Below are positions 13,029 through 26,564 of a stretch of DNA of 64,000 bases, piece by piece. The stretch's first letter is position 1. Every line of letters begins with the position of its first letter. Position numbers and translations under genes: made by a program. The stretch is from Synanceia verrucosa (Eukaryota; Chordata; Actinopteri; Perciformes; Synanceiidae): assembly GCA_029721515.1 (NCBI GenBank), contig CM056556.1:25380169-25444168 (forward strand), written 5' to 3'. The notes under the pieces are model-generated. The model did not search any database, was not told the DNA's origin, and saw nothing but the letters and a program-made list of their open reading frames with translations.

Positions 13029-15548
13029 TCATGTCTGAGTGAACTGGCCTTTTATGTTTCTCCTGTTGAGGACAGTCAGCTAAATGTCAAGTCCAGTCAT
13101 ATACTGTACATGTCTCCAGCAACCATTTCAATGGCTACACAGATAACATCTTCACTTCCTGAAGCCAATGGAGGTGGACATGGCATGTCATTCCAGGGGA
13201 AGATCTCACCTACGGATGAGGAATAGCCACCCCCCATCATCCCATTCAACCAGTAATCCCCACACAATGCAAGCAAAGGATTGTGACTGAATGTGTGCTC
13301 AAGTAATGGAGGCAAAGAGAGATGAAACCCTCATCCCCGCCTCTTTGTATGACTTTTACCACCATGCTGCGCTCTTGAACAATGCACCACAAACAGAGAA
13401 GCTATCTAGTCAATCCCTGGGACAGCGCAGATATTGTCTCTGCAGGCTTTGATCTTATCCTCCTCATCGTTGATCCAGGCTTGAGTCACATTGCAGGGGG
13501 AAGGCAAGCTCACACCTGAGAAGGCTGAGCAGCTTTTCCAGGAACTGAAAAGTGCATTTTACCCGTCTGCAGTTGGACTCAGCCGCAATTGCTTTTTGGT
13601 CTGAGGTGTAAGAAGAAAAGTCTTAAAATAACTTGTCCGGTGCTTTCAGGCCAGGAAACCATTGTTATAGTTAGGTTGCATCACACATTTTCAAGCCTGC
13701 GCACTTTTCAGCGTAAAACATGCAACCAATCCCTCATCAGAAAGTCAGCATACTGAGCTCCTCCAGTCCTGAGCATTACAGATTCTGGCTTCAGGCCCTG
13801 ATGGCTCAGTAAGTGAGAGCAAGCAGATGCAGGAAAATGATTCAGATCCCTGAAGATCTTTTGATACACAGTTGTGTGTACAAATGTGTGAGGGAGGTTG
13901 GGCAGCACTGCAAAGCCAGATGCCAACTTCCAGAAGTTTTACAAGTGTGAAAAAGCAGCACAATGCTGCATTGTTGCGCCCATGGTCAGCTCTCTGTGGA
14001 CAGACACTTGTTTGCTTCGTCATATGGAGACTCTGTAGCACACAAATGGCCACCACCTGCAAGCTGTCACGACATGCAGTGAAATATTTTATGATGGCCT
14101 CATAAAGATCTGCTCCTATAATAGCCCTGTCTGCTTTTCCTGAAGCTTTTTGATGAGGTTTTGGCTGGTTTGCGTGTCCGCAGGATTTATATTTAGCCCC
14201 GCTGGTTTCCACGCAAAGCTGCTGCAATATTACATTTGCTTTTCTGTGCCACTTGGGTGAAAATGGGACAAAGTATGAAAAGGCAGAGCTGCTGAGCAAT
14301 AAAAAAAGAACCTTTCCTGTGAAGGATGTTATCGTCCATTCCATGCTGCTGTATTTCAGGTTTCCGCTCTTCACCCTCAGTTTGTTTTTGTTTTCTTCAT
14401 CTGGCTCTGATGTGAGAGTTTCTGCCAACACAGCGCTACCTGTGACCTCATCTCATCCAGAGCTGAGCTGAGATGAGGAGGCCCACACGTTTGGACCTTA
14501 TGTTGACCCTCGGCTGATATGCCGCTGCTGCTGTTTACAACCTGAGGTTATCTGGCAGCTCCTCAAGTCGACGGCTGCTGTTTCCCTCCCAGGACTTGTG
14601 CATGAGAAATGCCCCCGCAGTGCAATCTGTCTCCAAAACACAAAATTGTCCCTTGGATCTGAAGAAAGAACAAGAAGCAGAGACAGGTACTTATAGTCAT
14701 GAAAGCATATGCTTTAAATGGTAGTGAGACGGCCTGAGGAACTGTTTTTGGCAATTTCTGCTCACTGTGCTGCTGCCAAGTGTCTGCACCGGTGGGTGGA
14801 TTTGATTATTCCAGACTGCTAGGGAGCAGGAATTCTGGTTGAATGAGAGATTTGACTTTGAAAAATGTCAGTTTTCAAACTGATCCTGCTGTCCTCCTCG
14901 ACATAAAGGGACAATTACGTTGACGTTCAGTGAACCTGTGCACGGCTGTATCCTCCGACTGTAGTAATCAATGGGAAAGGAGAACGCTAATGCTAATAAA
15001 GCTGTGTAAGTAAACGATTGGTGGTAACTCTTTGAAGCACGTTTCAACACTAAATCAGGCCCTCCCCACCCACCCCTTTACGTTCGTGTGTCTCTATAAT
15101 TAAGAGCACATGCAGGAAAGGCAGCTGCTTTAGTGAATACAACGGATTGCTCCACTCAGCTGCCAGAGTAGAGATGGATCTGGCCTCAGAAAGACATTAA
15201 TGCTTTAAAATAATGTCCTGAGTGAGTAATATGCAGGCTGAAAAAGCAGGGCAAGACGTGCTGCTCATTTGCACCCTGAAATTGACCCAGTGTCGTAACT
15301 CATTTAGTCACAGAGCAGCTGGGGCGTTCTGGGGGGTTTACATTAATTATTCATCCACGTTACCCTTTTTAACGTCAGGGACTATATATATGAAAAAAGC
15401 AGTGCCCCGCCTACACCATTCATCTAATGTGAGAGTAAACCAGGTGGTAATTAACATTAAACATTTATCTTTCATTTCTAATGCTCCTCTGGGTGCAAAA
15501 ATGATGGTTCTTCTGATTTAAACAACCCAAGAAGGCAACAGCCAAAAG

Positions 15549-15630
15549 CTGAAGGCTTCTGAACCATAGTCCACAAACCAATCAGTGACGTCACGGTGGC
15601 TACATTCACTTCTTATTTACAGTCTCCACT
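15549..15630 (-). repeat. Inverted copy of a dispersed fish repeat
   Basis: Its reverse complement (agactgtaaataag, caccgtgacgtcac, gtggactatggttc) matches the + strand sequence at 35884-35960 (agactgtatatgaa, taccgtgacatcac, atggactacagttttg). Two diverged copies in opposite orientation within introns of one gene support an interspersed element. Confidence 0.6.
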
Positions 15631-18600
15631 CCACATGCAAGGCGCCGACAGCTCATCAGGAGTATAATGAATATACAAAGAATTAAATTGGTGCTTCTAG
15701 GCATCTTAATGTAAGTGTGATGGCATAATGAGCTTGCGATCATGTCTCACTTCCTTCACATGAAGCCAGTAACAACCATCATGAGGGTCAGCATCCTCAC
15801 ATTTATCCATGTAAGCTCAGCATTTCAGCAAATAAAAGTCAGCGAGAGACGCGTGAGTCCGGTGGGAATGTTTTACCTCGCATTTCATGCGGAAAATGCA
15901 AACCGAGCATGGCAAGCCCTGGTTTATGTGGTGTAATGTGTCTCGTATGTCAGGAGCTTTTATGAAACACCTAGGATAGGAGCTGCACAGATACAACCTA
16001 ATATCTCTCATCTGTTAATGTAAATACCACAGAGACTGGCCTTTATTGATTCATTTTAGGAATTACTCCAAGTGAAAAATACTTTCTCTTAATATCTCAT
16101 CTCTATCTGTTCATGTAAGAACGTATTAAGGAGTCAACCCATCTAATTCTCTTTGATCTGCAGACTGTAACTTCAGCCACTGTGTCAGTCTGACCGTATT
16201 TGCAGGGGCAACTCTGGAAAGCTCGTCTGAAGTATTTGCTGCTGCTGTTAAGTAGATGTGGAATCAAAGAAGTTCCCAGACGGAGCAGAAATACGTGTCT
16301 TTTGGCCCCCCGATTGTCGAACTTGATACATCATTCTGCTCCCTGTTTTGAATCTCATAAATCTCTGATGAGGAGAAAAATCTGTTGATCCATGCCGCAC
16401 AAAAACAGTTGCTGTGTCGAGCAACGATGAAAAATCATCCCTGACTGTATTCTCAGAGATGATATTTTAGTCTCTTATAGGAGGTAGAGGATGCAGGGTC
16501 ATCATTCACCCGGCCAGGTTTTATATAGTTGTGGTGATTTAGTGGCTGAGAAGCTGGAGGCTGCATTGTTCCTGTGTGAGAGCAGCCTGGAGAACACACA
16601 CAAACAGATTATTTAACTGCCAGGATGGATGTGCATGTGTGTGTGGGGAGGTTAAGGAAACAGAAAAAAGACAGGAAGGTGGGTTGATCGAGAGAAGAAT
16701 TAAAGGGGGGGTCAGGAGAAAACTGATCTTAGGACCGGCTGGAGGAAAGGGGGAGAGAGAGAAGATTTTATTTTCAGTATCTGGAGTCAGGAAGAGGTTT
16801 TGCACAGGAAGTGATTTGTTTCAAATATTAAAAAAAATAATAATTACTCTACAAATCTGTGAACTATTTTGGATAGTTGTATTTTGTGGGCAGTGAATCA
16901 TTGCGGTCAGCAAATAATGTGAACTGCATTCCCTCACAGGAAAGGATAGAATATGTCAAGGATGTATGGAGCATCCAGCTCACAGTCAAATTTATTAAAA
17001 GAGTACCTATTTTTTTATTTATTCTTTGTAAACCCTTATATTTAGTCCCTGATATGGTTTCATAATCAGTCTGAGGAAAAAGCCATCTCTATAGTTGGAT
17101 GATGACCTGGTGATGACCTCATAGGTTGAATTATCAGATCTGTAGAAATAAAATAGGATTAGAGTTGTAGTGTTAGTACAAAAGAAAATGACATTTGTTT
17201 TTATGACAAATGTTAGTGGAGGGAAGTAGTCGCAGAGCCGGATCAACATAGGTCCAGTCATAATTTCTTTCTCGCTTATTGTTGTTGTGTTGCAACAAAA
17301 AAACAACACAAGGTAAAAACCAGCTACAAGGGTTACACATTGATATGACAAACTGTGCTGTGAAGCATCAGAGGAAACAGAATTCTTTATCATTGCAAAT
17401 GCAAATGATGAATTTTGGAATCAAATGTGTTGAAGGGATGTGAAATTGTGTCTGTGGAAGGTTTCCACCGTCTTCTCTGCAGTCGTTATTATCTATTAAA
17501 CCAAACTCACTGCTCACTGATGAATATTATCAGTCCTACGTCATCGCAGGGTCTTCAAACATCAGTGGCCAGAAATTAAATTTTAATAAAATGTTTTGCC
17601 ACCAGTTATTTTTTTGTTCTTTAACACTTCTGAAAGTCTGATTTTACTGTAATCTCCACGTGTTATTCTCCTTGTCTTCAGCTGGACCTGTTTATGTGTG
17701 AGGCCGTTATAAACAGAGCTGTAGTCCTGCCTGGCGTCTGGTTGGGGGCCCTGGTGGAGGACGAGTCTGTCCTCGCCTTATCTTCGGATTCTCTCACTCC
17801 CTTAACTGTCCCTAACACTCTGACAGTCCCCTTAAGCGTCGCACACGAGCGCACATTAACACATGACTCCATGCGCGTGCTGCAGTCGGGAATCTGCGTT
17901 ACTTAAACACACACACACTTCACGGTCATTAAAGCGAGCCAGAGTCAGGTTGCAGAGTGACATGTGCCCTGAGTCCAGGTGTAGTCCTGTAATGTGTGTC
18001 CACAACAATGCACACACAGACCTATTTGTGCGCTCCACGTTCCTATGCATTTCACTTTCTCTAGAAAATGCATTTCTACACACCCTGATGTCAACCGAAC
18101 CCCCCTGCTGCCTGGAGTGCACAATAGTACATGCAATACGGAGGTCAAAGGTCTGTTATTCCAGTGAGGGAACCAGCTGAACGAGACAGACTTGGTGCAT
18201 GTGTACAAGTCTGCTGACTTGGACTAAGCCTCTGCAGAGCATTGTGTAGTTTTGTACATCAGCAAGAGCACCATATTTTGCCCTATTTTCCTATCCAAAC
18301 CCTCTCCTGCCAGTTAGGAGGGTTTATAATTCAGGGTTTAGTGTGTCTATTCACACACAGGACCCAGGGGCCACTGTGAGAGCATGAAAATGACATTAGA
18401 CCCTGCAGATCACCTTTCACCCCCCTCTGCTTGACTCTCCTGAGCGGTGTCGTGGGGCTCCTAAACCCTGCAGCTTCGCTCAGGAGAGAAACTCTATCAT
18501 CACACCGTTGTTTTGGAGACAATGGCTTCTGGTTAAGTATGGGGTAAAAGGTATACAATATTTCATGTGTGTGCCCTACGGTGCCGGTTCAACGGCTGAA

Positions 18601-21600
18601 ACACACACTCACAAACTGGCCTGGAAGATGTAGAACATCATGGACACTTGCCAGCACCGTAAATCTTCCTGAAGTTGAATGTCGGTGTTAGTTTTGAGCT
18701 GAACTTTAAATGGAATCAGTATTAAAAGACATTTATGGGGTCACTGATTCACTCAGTGATTCATCCTCCATGAGGGCTGGTTGTCAAGCATTCATAGATT
18801 TCTGACATAGATCAAAATATGTCTGTAGCAACAGTACCCACAAATTATAACCTGGAAACATGCACATCTGCAGCGGTACATTCTGGGTAACCCTCATGAA
18901 AAAAGACTCGTCAAAGTGTGGATTTTACTCTTTTTTTTCCAAAGTTGAGGTTTTGTTGATGCAGCCGATCCGACCTGCAGAGCCTGGTACATGTGGTTTT
19001 AATGACTTGTTGGTGAAAAGATGTCCTATCATCCATCAAAACTGGACTCCATGTTTTGAACGTTAACAAGATTATAAGCTCTAAATCAATGGCGTTTTGA
19101 CTTTTTGGAAAGACCAAAGGTGGCCTGGCTTACCTCCATATTCAAAGTCTATTAGTCTGAGCAACAAGATAAATTTGAGAATGGAGTCTGGTGGCTTTGA
19201 AGACCATGCTGTAACAGCTTCATTTCCTCGTTGTGTGGGGCTGTCTAATGGAGGAAAATATTCTAAATATATAGCATATGCACTATTGCCATCCTCAAAA
19301 CCACCAGATTCAGAATTACAGTAATTTTACCTTCATGAGGAAGGCAGCATACAGTACACTTAAAAAATCCAAACTGACCCTTTCAGTTATCTCCAAAGCG
19401 CAACTAACATCAGCTCAACTGGCGTTCACATTATTCATCACCTTGTTGATTATCTTACTTTAATAATCTTCATCACTGTTTTTAGCATCAATGGTGAAGT
19501 GGGTTTTTCCAATTAGAAAACAGAAAAATAATGCAGCTAGACCCATTCTTTAAAGATCAATTAATTTGTCTAACTAGCTTGAAAGCTTATTGTGAAAATG
19601 TGGTTTTTCTGTCGGTCACTGGTGACTGGAAACTATAAAACTGTGTGGTTGTCGTTAGAGGTTGTCATTATCCATTCTAGAGGAGCAGGTCTGCCCGGTG
19701 TCAGTGTGACGTCCCCAGACATGGATAACAGCAGTGGAGCTTCAAACGGAGCTTGTCAAAACAACCTTTCCACTATCCAGTTCAATTCCAATTGCCTTGA
19801 TCCTCAGAAATACGTTAGGCAAAGCAGAGGAATGCCTCTGAGACCTTTTCAGTTCTCCCTCCCATCGTCCTCAGTCCCACTTCAACAAACAACCCAAAGT
19901 CCTGTTTGTTTGCTCTGAAAATAATCAGCCTGGGGCCTGTTTATTGAGCCGTGTGGTACGATCTCCACAGCGATGGTGTCTATCCGTTGTACGTTTGACA
20001 ACTGTTGGCAGATTCCCTGTTTTTCATATATTAATCTGGTGAAAGAGCAAATTTACATTGGCTTGCACATCGTAAAGACAAACACACACAGATCACACAT
20101 CAAAGGCAACCTGTCCTTCACTTTTCCACGCCTCTTCTCTTCCTACATGTCTGCATCTTTATCTAATTTCAGATCAGTTTCAGTCACAAACTGTCATTTT
20201 GTGTCCAGTATGCACTCTCTTTAATCCACAGTAACTCAGTGCAGATCGGCTGGCTGCATTACCACCACTTCCTAAAAACCTCCAACCTCTTCAGCCAGCT
20301 TTCAATATCCTCCACATTTTCTCATTTGACTCCACCGTTGTCTCTCCAATAAGGCGCCATGGGCCTTGAGGACATTTAATTCAACCAAGGTTTGTGACTG
20401 CAGCATGTCTGTCGGTTCACCACGTCGCTCTGCTTTCCTTTTTGTGCAGCTATGTCCGTCTGGGATACGTAATATGTCACCAAGAAAGCTTTCCTGATTT
20501 ATTACCCCACCATTGTTTTCCTCTTCTTCAAAGCTGACCTGTGAGAGCCTCACTAAACAAATGATACAGCATGTCGCACACCAACCACAAATAATGACCT
20601 CATGGTATAGAGGCAGAGTGTGTTTGTGATTAAAACAAAAGTTCTTTTGCTGATCAGTTTTTACCTTTTTAAGTCACAACAAAAGGTACAAACTAAGGTC
20701 ATCAAGCATCTCCCTGAGGAAAGCGAAGCATTCAGGAGTGTCCTGCCATGATAGAAGCCGTCCACAGGTTTTCATCAGACCACCACCCTCCTCCTTGTGA
20801 GTCCACTGAAGAGGTCATCATCCACTGAAGCTGAGAAAACACAAAGCTCAAGCCTGGCCGGGCAGCCAGGTCAAGGACCTTGAGAGCCACCATTAATAAT
20901 TAATGAAACCTGAGGCTGGGACAGGAGGCCATGACTAAACAGAAAAAGAGCTGGAGCAGTGAGAGAGCAGGGCTGGGCAGTAACAGCAGCTCTGGCTACA
21001 CTCTGTGCTTTCACTGTATGCTCCAAGAGCTCCAGACACAACAATCTGCACAACCCAGCGACGTTTGAAAACCAAAGAGGGGAGATGGAGTGACAGGCTT
21101 TGGTTCTAAACTCAAGTGGGGAAGTAGAGCAAGAGGAGGGTGGAGAAAGAGAGGAAAAAAGGCGTGGTTGTCCAGTTGAGAGAGAAAGTTTTCTTTCATG
21201 GGAAGAAAAATAGCATGAAAGTCTTCTTGCTGTTTCCCATGAAATCCTGCCGTCCTCCTAACATAGTGTGCGCTTGCCCTAGAGGCGGTATCCTGCCGAG
21301 ACCTCCATTACGAGCACGGCCTGATGAAAGAGTAGCTGAGGGGGGCTTACGAGGTTTGGTTCCTAACCCTCCCCATCAGGCTAGTTATGGAAAAAGATAG
21401 CTCAACATGATATTATATAACAAGTAGTGTTTAGGAGGGCAACATGTTTGGATAAGGTGATCCAATCATGCTGACGATCCCTGTGGTTACAATATCTAAT
21501 ATTTGTCTTCTCTGCATGCCACAGATTGTTATTCTTTATGCAAGTTCATGACTTTGAAGTGGATGTTCTTAAAAATTAAACACTGATGTTCCTGATATTC

Positions 21601-21754
21601 CTTGGCAATGCTCGTATGTCATAATATCATCCTTGACTGTAACCACAATACAAACACTCTCTCGTGTTATTCTTACTGTATATTTTTATTATTCTTAGAG
21701 CCAACTACAAAAAGACTGATGCCTTTGGGTTGTTTTTTTTTTTTTTTTTTGCAG

Positions 21755-21958
21755 AGTTCATCGGACGACTGCGACCCACATGAGGGAATCCATGAAGGGA
21801 AAGAGAGCATATACCGCCTGCAGGTGACCCAGTTTGTCCAAAGGCTGGAGTACTGGCACAAAGAATTGACAAACTCCTTGGTCACCTCTATCACCGTGGT
21901 GCCAGTCCATGGTCGTGCAGTGGCATACTTGGGCACTGCCGATGGACGACACATACAG
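21755..21958 (+). CDS. met: met exon 3: Sema domain
   Basis: This exon has 68 codons, phase 0 to 0. It encodes residues 385-452, including VTQFVQRLEYWH and the conserved LGTADGRHIQ (human equivalent LGTSEGRFMQ). The acceptor is an uninterrupted run of 18 T followed by GCAG; the donor is gtaaag. It joins exon 2 after a 20.6 kb intron. Confidence 0.95.
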
Positions 21959-22721
21959 GTAAAGAAGTTGTGTTGCTCTGTCTTTCATGAAATATCTTGT
22001 CCAGCAGGAGCCTAATTTGCCTGGGAAATACCAGCAGTTAGGTGTAAACAGAGAGCCTGAGGCTGCAGCAGCCAGCGTGGTTTCCCTCGTTCATTGTTAA
22101 TGTAAATTCGGCAGGATGTTGGTTTGCGAGGAATGAAAGCGCTGGAACGCTCAGTCGGCTCCAGGTGCCTCTGCTAGCCGCAGGTTGTGGAACAGAGAGC
22201 AGGACCTTTCTGTTTGCACAATTTGCTTACCTTTGACCTGTGCTCAGTGAGCCTCCAAAAAGCACACCTTCCAGTCTGCCATCTGAGCAAACAGCCCATT
22301 TTGGCCTATCATTGTACAAACCAACAGTGGATTACACCCTCCTGATTGTTTGTCAGCTGCTTTCAACGTCCCACACATGATCTGTCACTGCTGCTTTAGG
22401 GGATTTTTTGCACTTTTGCATGTTTAAAGTAATACCCAAAGACTTTCATTCAAATAAGTGTCTCTGAAGTCAGTATCTATCACCAAACGAGGTAACACAG
22501 TGGTGACTGAGCCTGCGGCTCACTGATGTAAGCCCTCCCACTTGCAGTATCACTAGCTTTCTCAGAGCTCACTCTTCCTTTTAGCAGGAATATTTGGCTT
22601 CCATGTAAGCACTGATTTTGTAATTTGCAGGTCAAAACCAAAATGTTTAGGTTAAAAAGGTGCACCATATAATTAGTTAAGTGAATGAGTTGGGTGTCTC
22701 TTTGCAACCAAAATCCCAGAA

Positions 22722-23064
22722 GCCGTTTCGGCAGTAGCTCAGTGTGTAGTGACTTTGATTGGAAATCGGAGGGTCATCTATTCAAGTCCAGGTTGGATCA
22801 AGTCTGGAGAGTGTATTAGTAGCTGGAGAAGTGCCAGTTCCTCCTCCTGGGCCCTGCTGAGGTGCCCTTGAGCAAGGCACCAAACCCCCAACTGCTCAGG
22901 GTGCCTGGCTAAAGGGTAGCCCCCTCACTTTGACACCTCTCTTCCAATGCATATGTTTGTTTCATAACTTATGTGTGTAATGTGCAACATAAAAAAACAT
23001 ACCATCAGAGTGAAAAATGTAATTTCCCTCACTGAGGGATCAATAAAAGAATTCTTCTTCTTCT
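22722..23064 (+). mobile_element. tRNA-derived SINE, copy 2
   Basis: Same family and orientation as the copy near 9.6 kb, with a more complete head (cggcagtagctcagtgtg, A-box-like) and a weaker B-box (attcaagtcc). It contains 'gcccttgagcaaggcaccaa' and ends 'ctcactgagggatcaataaa' plus (TTC)n, a tail style shared by fish SINEs and their partner LINEs. It sits in intron 3 of met. Confidence 0.72.
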
Positions 23065-24554
23065 AAAACTCTCCAGACGAAGACCTGGCACATGAAGTCA
23101 GTTTGGGGTTTTTGTGCCAGTGCACCTGTAGTTAAAATGTGGATTGGAGGTCTCTTAGTTACTTTGAAGAGTCATCCAAGTGCTGATCATCATGGTAAAA
23201 TATAGCATTTTGGCATCCAAACTTAATTAACTCAGTATGACTTAGCCTGAGTAGTTGCTTTTCAGACAGTGACTCACTGCAGTCACTTTCTCGCCCTTCT
23301 CGTGTGGTGTTTAAGTTATTTTGTCCATCCACTCAAACTGCACTTTGCACACATGCAATGGCTGCAGACAAAAATGCACCAAGTGATACTATGTTGGTGC
23401 ATCGGTCCACTGTTGCATGGACATAAAAAACAATAACCAGTGGTTAAATCACATAAAGCTGAATTACCTCACGTGTTTTTGAAACTCAAGAATGAAAAGA
23501 CATGCATGGAGAAAAAGGGTCGACAGCTGCACAGAGAGGGGGGGGAGGGATGGTTGGAGACGCTGGTGGTGGGGGTGCAATGGGGCTTATAAGTCGAACG
23601 GCACGTTAATGGTGAACGACGGGCTTTGCTGACACATTCTCTCGCACAGCATTTTCTACACACAGTGTCCCATGCAGCTGTTGCTGTGTGTTTCTCTGCC
23701 ATCTACCACCCCTCCTTCAGTTTTCAGCTTTCTTGTTGTTGTGTTTTGTCTTGTTCATTTTAGCAGCTGTCCTGCACTGCAAAAATTAACTTTTGATATG
23801 TTTGATCATACTGGTAAAACCGATATAAACAGAATTGAGATGGGTTAACAGATCTAGAAGGAGATACACCAGATAAGGTGGGAGGGCAGAGGCAGACAAA
23901 AAGATGTCAGAAGTGGGGGAGAAGAAGACAGAGCAGGAAAGATGCGTTCCAGGAAACTTAAACCGAGAAAGAAAAAAAGTACTGAGCAAGAGAGAATTAC
24001 AAGGGAGGGACAGTAATTACAGGAAAGTTACTGAACAGTCAGAACAGTGATTTTTCTTCAGTTTTATTTTTAGTAAAAAAAAAACTGCCCAACCCAACAA
24101 CAGTCTTGGTCTGATTTTGATGGCCTAACAATAATAACTTTCATATTGGACTCTCTATTGGATACACTGATTGTTGAGTTGTGATAATGTTGTGAAATCG
24201 GCATGTGACACTTGGTCAGAGGCCCAATGCCGCAAACTACGATCCTCTAGAATCAGTTCTGGACATCTCTGGGATAGTTTGTCACTTTCTGTTTGTAACA
24301 TACAGTACACACAGACTCGTAATTTACTTATTACTTACTTTTGCTCTTGAGATTTAGTTTTCTCAGTGCATCTGCACAAGATCATGTGATTTAGGAAGCA
24401 AAACTGCTTGGTTAGGTTTAGGAAAAGATCATAGTTGGGGCTAAAATACATAGAAAAGTCGCATAAAATGTGCAGAAGTTCGCAGACCTAGTAAAATTTT
24501 ATTACGACTGGCAGAAATGATCCAGATGTCATTAATGGCACCTTGCACCATGTT

Positions 24555-24602
24555 CGGTGTGGTGGGCTCTCGGTGTGGTGGGCTGTCGGTGTGGTGGGCT
24601 CT
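24555..24602. repeat. 16-base minisatellite, three units
   Basis: Three tandem units of cggtgtggtgggctct; the middle unit differs by one base (ctgt). Confidence 0.9.
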
Positions 24603-25422
24603 CTCATTCACTGTTCCAAGGCGTGCAATTGAACTGACGACCCTCCGGCCACCTGCTTTCTCCTAAAGATAAGCTACAATAAGAATCTGTGAGAGGTGGT
24701 CGTCTTTGCGTCGGCAGCTCATTTCATTGTTAGCATGATAAAAAGAACCTGTCAACGTGTCATGTATTCCAGTTTCCTGGTTGCTCCCAGCAGACCAGAC
24801 AAGAGGGAATATGGAGCTGAGGCCGTGAAAGAAAAAGCGTGCTGCCCCCCCTCCAGTGAACTCCATTCTGGCTCAGGAAGTGTTTCCCTCAGCTTCAGTT
24901 GGGCCACTGTGGGAATAACAGTGGTCATGTTTGGAAGCCAAACGTCCCCCCCGCCTGCTTAATACAATAAGCTGTAATTTACACTGCTATTACCTCTAGA
25001 GAGACGCCCGTTGTATGGCCTCGTCCCCAGCGGAAAGACACCCATTATACTCGCCGTTACAAAGCTAACATTGATCATGCGTCTCAAACAGAGGGAGGAC
25101 TGATGCTGGGAAACGACACAATTGAGAAGGCGATAAGCGCTGCAGCGGCCAACCAACAAAATCACATTTAATGTTTACAATGCACAGTGTTGTAGGTATT
25201 CACTGCAATCACATACCATAACTTCTATCCGGTGCTTTGTTTTTGGAGGATGCATCGTATTGCAATTCCATCCTGACAGTATTTGTGTGTGTGTGTGTGT
25301 GACAGGGAACGCTATAGTTTATCGGACTTCATGTAACTGGAGCAGCTACACACTCCATTAGAGACTCAGGCTTGTAAATGCAGCGCAACCACAAAATAAT
25401 AAATGCTGTTTCTGGTCTATTG

Positions 25423-25424
<2 letters not shown>

Positions 25425-25469
<45 letters not shown>
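25425..25469. repeat. (TG)22 microsatellite
   Basis: Uninterrupted TG run in intron 3, about 490 bases before exon 4; a shorter one lies at 25284-25301. Confidence 0.95.
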
Positions 25470-25470
<1 letters not shown>

Positions 25471-25959
25471 TTTCCCTTCAAATGATTTAAAAAAATCTTC
25501 TCACTTTTAGTTTTCAAGGCTGCTGTAAAATCCAAACCAACACTTCCCGTTAAGTGAAACACAGTTAGGGTTAGTATTAAACACCAGACCTTTGACAAGG
25601 TGAACATTTTTACTTGCCCAACATATTCAATCATCTCAGTAGAAAAAAAAAATGTACCTCCTAACCAGGTGTCCTCAGCTTACCTGTGTTATTATAATTC
25701 AGAGCAGATTATATTTGAATGCACGAAAAGATCATTGTGATCATTCACTCACACTAAAACTGGAAATTGGGACACATTTAGACTGTTAATGTTTAAAATT
25801 GTGTAACAGGCTAAATATTGTATATTTGTGACATCACAAAGTGTTTTCTCTGTGGAGTTTTATGCAGCCCTTAGGACCTGCTTTATAATATATAAGAAAT
25901 GAATATCTCCTTTTGACCTTTGACCTTTACATTGCAATAATGAATCCTCCTTCTTTCAG

Positions 25960-26088
25960 GTGCTGTTCTCCCGATTTGCCTCTCCTCATGTTAATGTCCA
26001 CCTGGACTCAAGGCCCGTCTCCTCCAGTGTGGCGCTGCTGGATGCTGACGGCGCTGAAGGAGCCCTGCTGGTGGCCACAGGAAACAAG
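25960..26088 (+). CDS. met: met exon 4: end of Sema domain
   Basis: This exon has 43 codons, phase 0 to 0, with a ttctttcag acceptor and a gtggga donor. It encodes VLFSR through ATGNK, matching the strand of the Met Sema domain that reads VVVSR in human, and it closes the propeller. The next intron is short (299 bases). Confidence 0.94.
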
Positions 26089-26387
26089 GTGGGACTGGAA
26101 CCACTGCAAAGATATTTGAGAAAAAAAATCTGTGTGCTATGCGCAGAACATGCTGCATTTTACACGTTCAGTAAGATAAGATGTCCCTTGCTTATCTCTG
26201 AATTTTAACAAGAACGTGTGATGACGACTGATTACAAGAACAAATATGTTCTGTAAACAACAACAACAACAACCAGAGTCCACACAGAGCAGAGGCAGCA
26301 GATAAAAGAGAGTAGCTTCCTTGAGGCTTCTTCCCCTGTCTTAGGGGTTTTTGTGTCAAAAAAATAGCTGACTTTCTTTCGATCCAG

Positions 26388-26564
26388 ATCACCAAGGTCC
26401 CTCTGATTGGCCCCGGCTGTGGTCAGCTGACCTCCTGTACTTCCTGTTTGTTGTCGTCACGGGTGACAGAATGTGGCTGGTGTGATGGACGCTGCACCAG
26501 GGCCAACCAGTGTCCCTCCTCCTCCCTCTGGACCCAGGACTACTGCACACCGGTCGTCACCAAG
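26388..26564 (+). CDS. met: met exon 5: PSI domain
   Basis: This exon has 59 codons, phase 0 to 0, with acceptor gatccag and donor gtaacc. It encodes ITKVPLIGPGC and then the cysteine-rich PSI (plexin-semaphorin-integrin) knot. Eight cysteines are visible, with the family spacing around ECGWCDGRC and a conserved Trp before the last cysteine. The domain is a small wedge that orients Sema relative to the IPT stalk. Confidence 0.95.

Larger units (their letters stand above)
1154..21754 (+). other. met intron 2 (20.6 kb), non-coding with repeats
   Basis: It is bounded by gtaaga and T(18)GCAG. I see no conserved exon inside. It holds a foldback element (about 3255-3690), a fish interspersed repeat fragment (about 4180-4440), a (GT)17 tract, SINE copy 1 (about 9568-9850), a MITE-like element (12821-13028) and an inverted fish repeat (15549-15630). 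The rest is unique-looking AT-rich sequence. A long intron after the Sema exon is a usual place for enhancers, but none can be named from sequence alone. Confidence 0.85.
21959..25959 (+). other. met intron 3, non-coding
   Basis: Four kilobases, donor gtaaag. It contains SINE copy 2, a 16-base minisatellite at 24555-24602 and two TG tracts. Nothing else is recognised. Confidence 0.85.

Noticed and set aside
13745..14431. Antisense 228-codon open frame in met intron 2
   Set aside because: It is the longest frame outside met, but the translation has no recognisable domain, signal or repeat and no splice or promoter context. In 64 kb an occasional long frame is expected by chance. RNA-seq on the minus strand would decide.
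17678..18208. Cluster of overlapping open frames on both strands in intron 2
   Set aside because: Locally higher GC content lowers stop-codon frequency in all frames. No frame shows a protein family signature.
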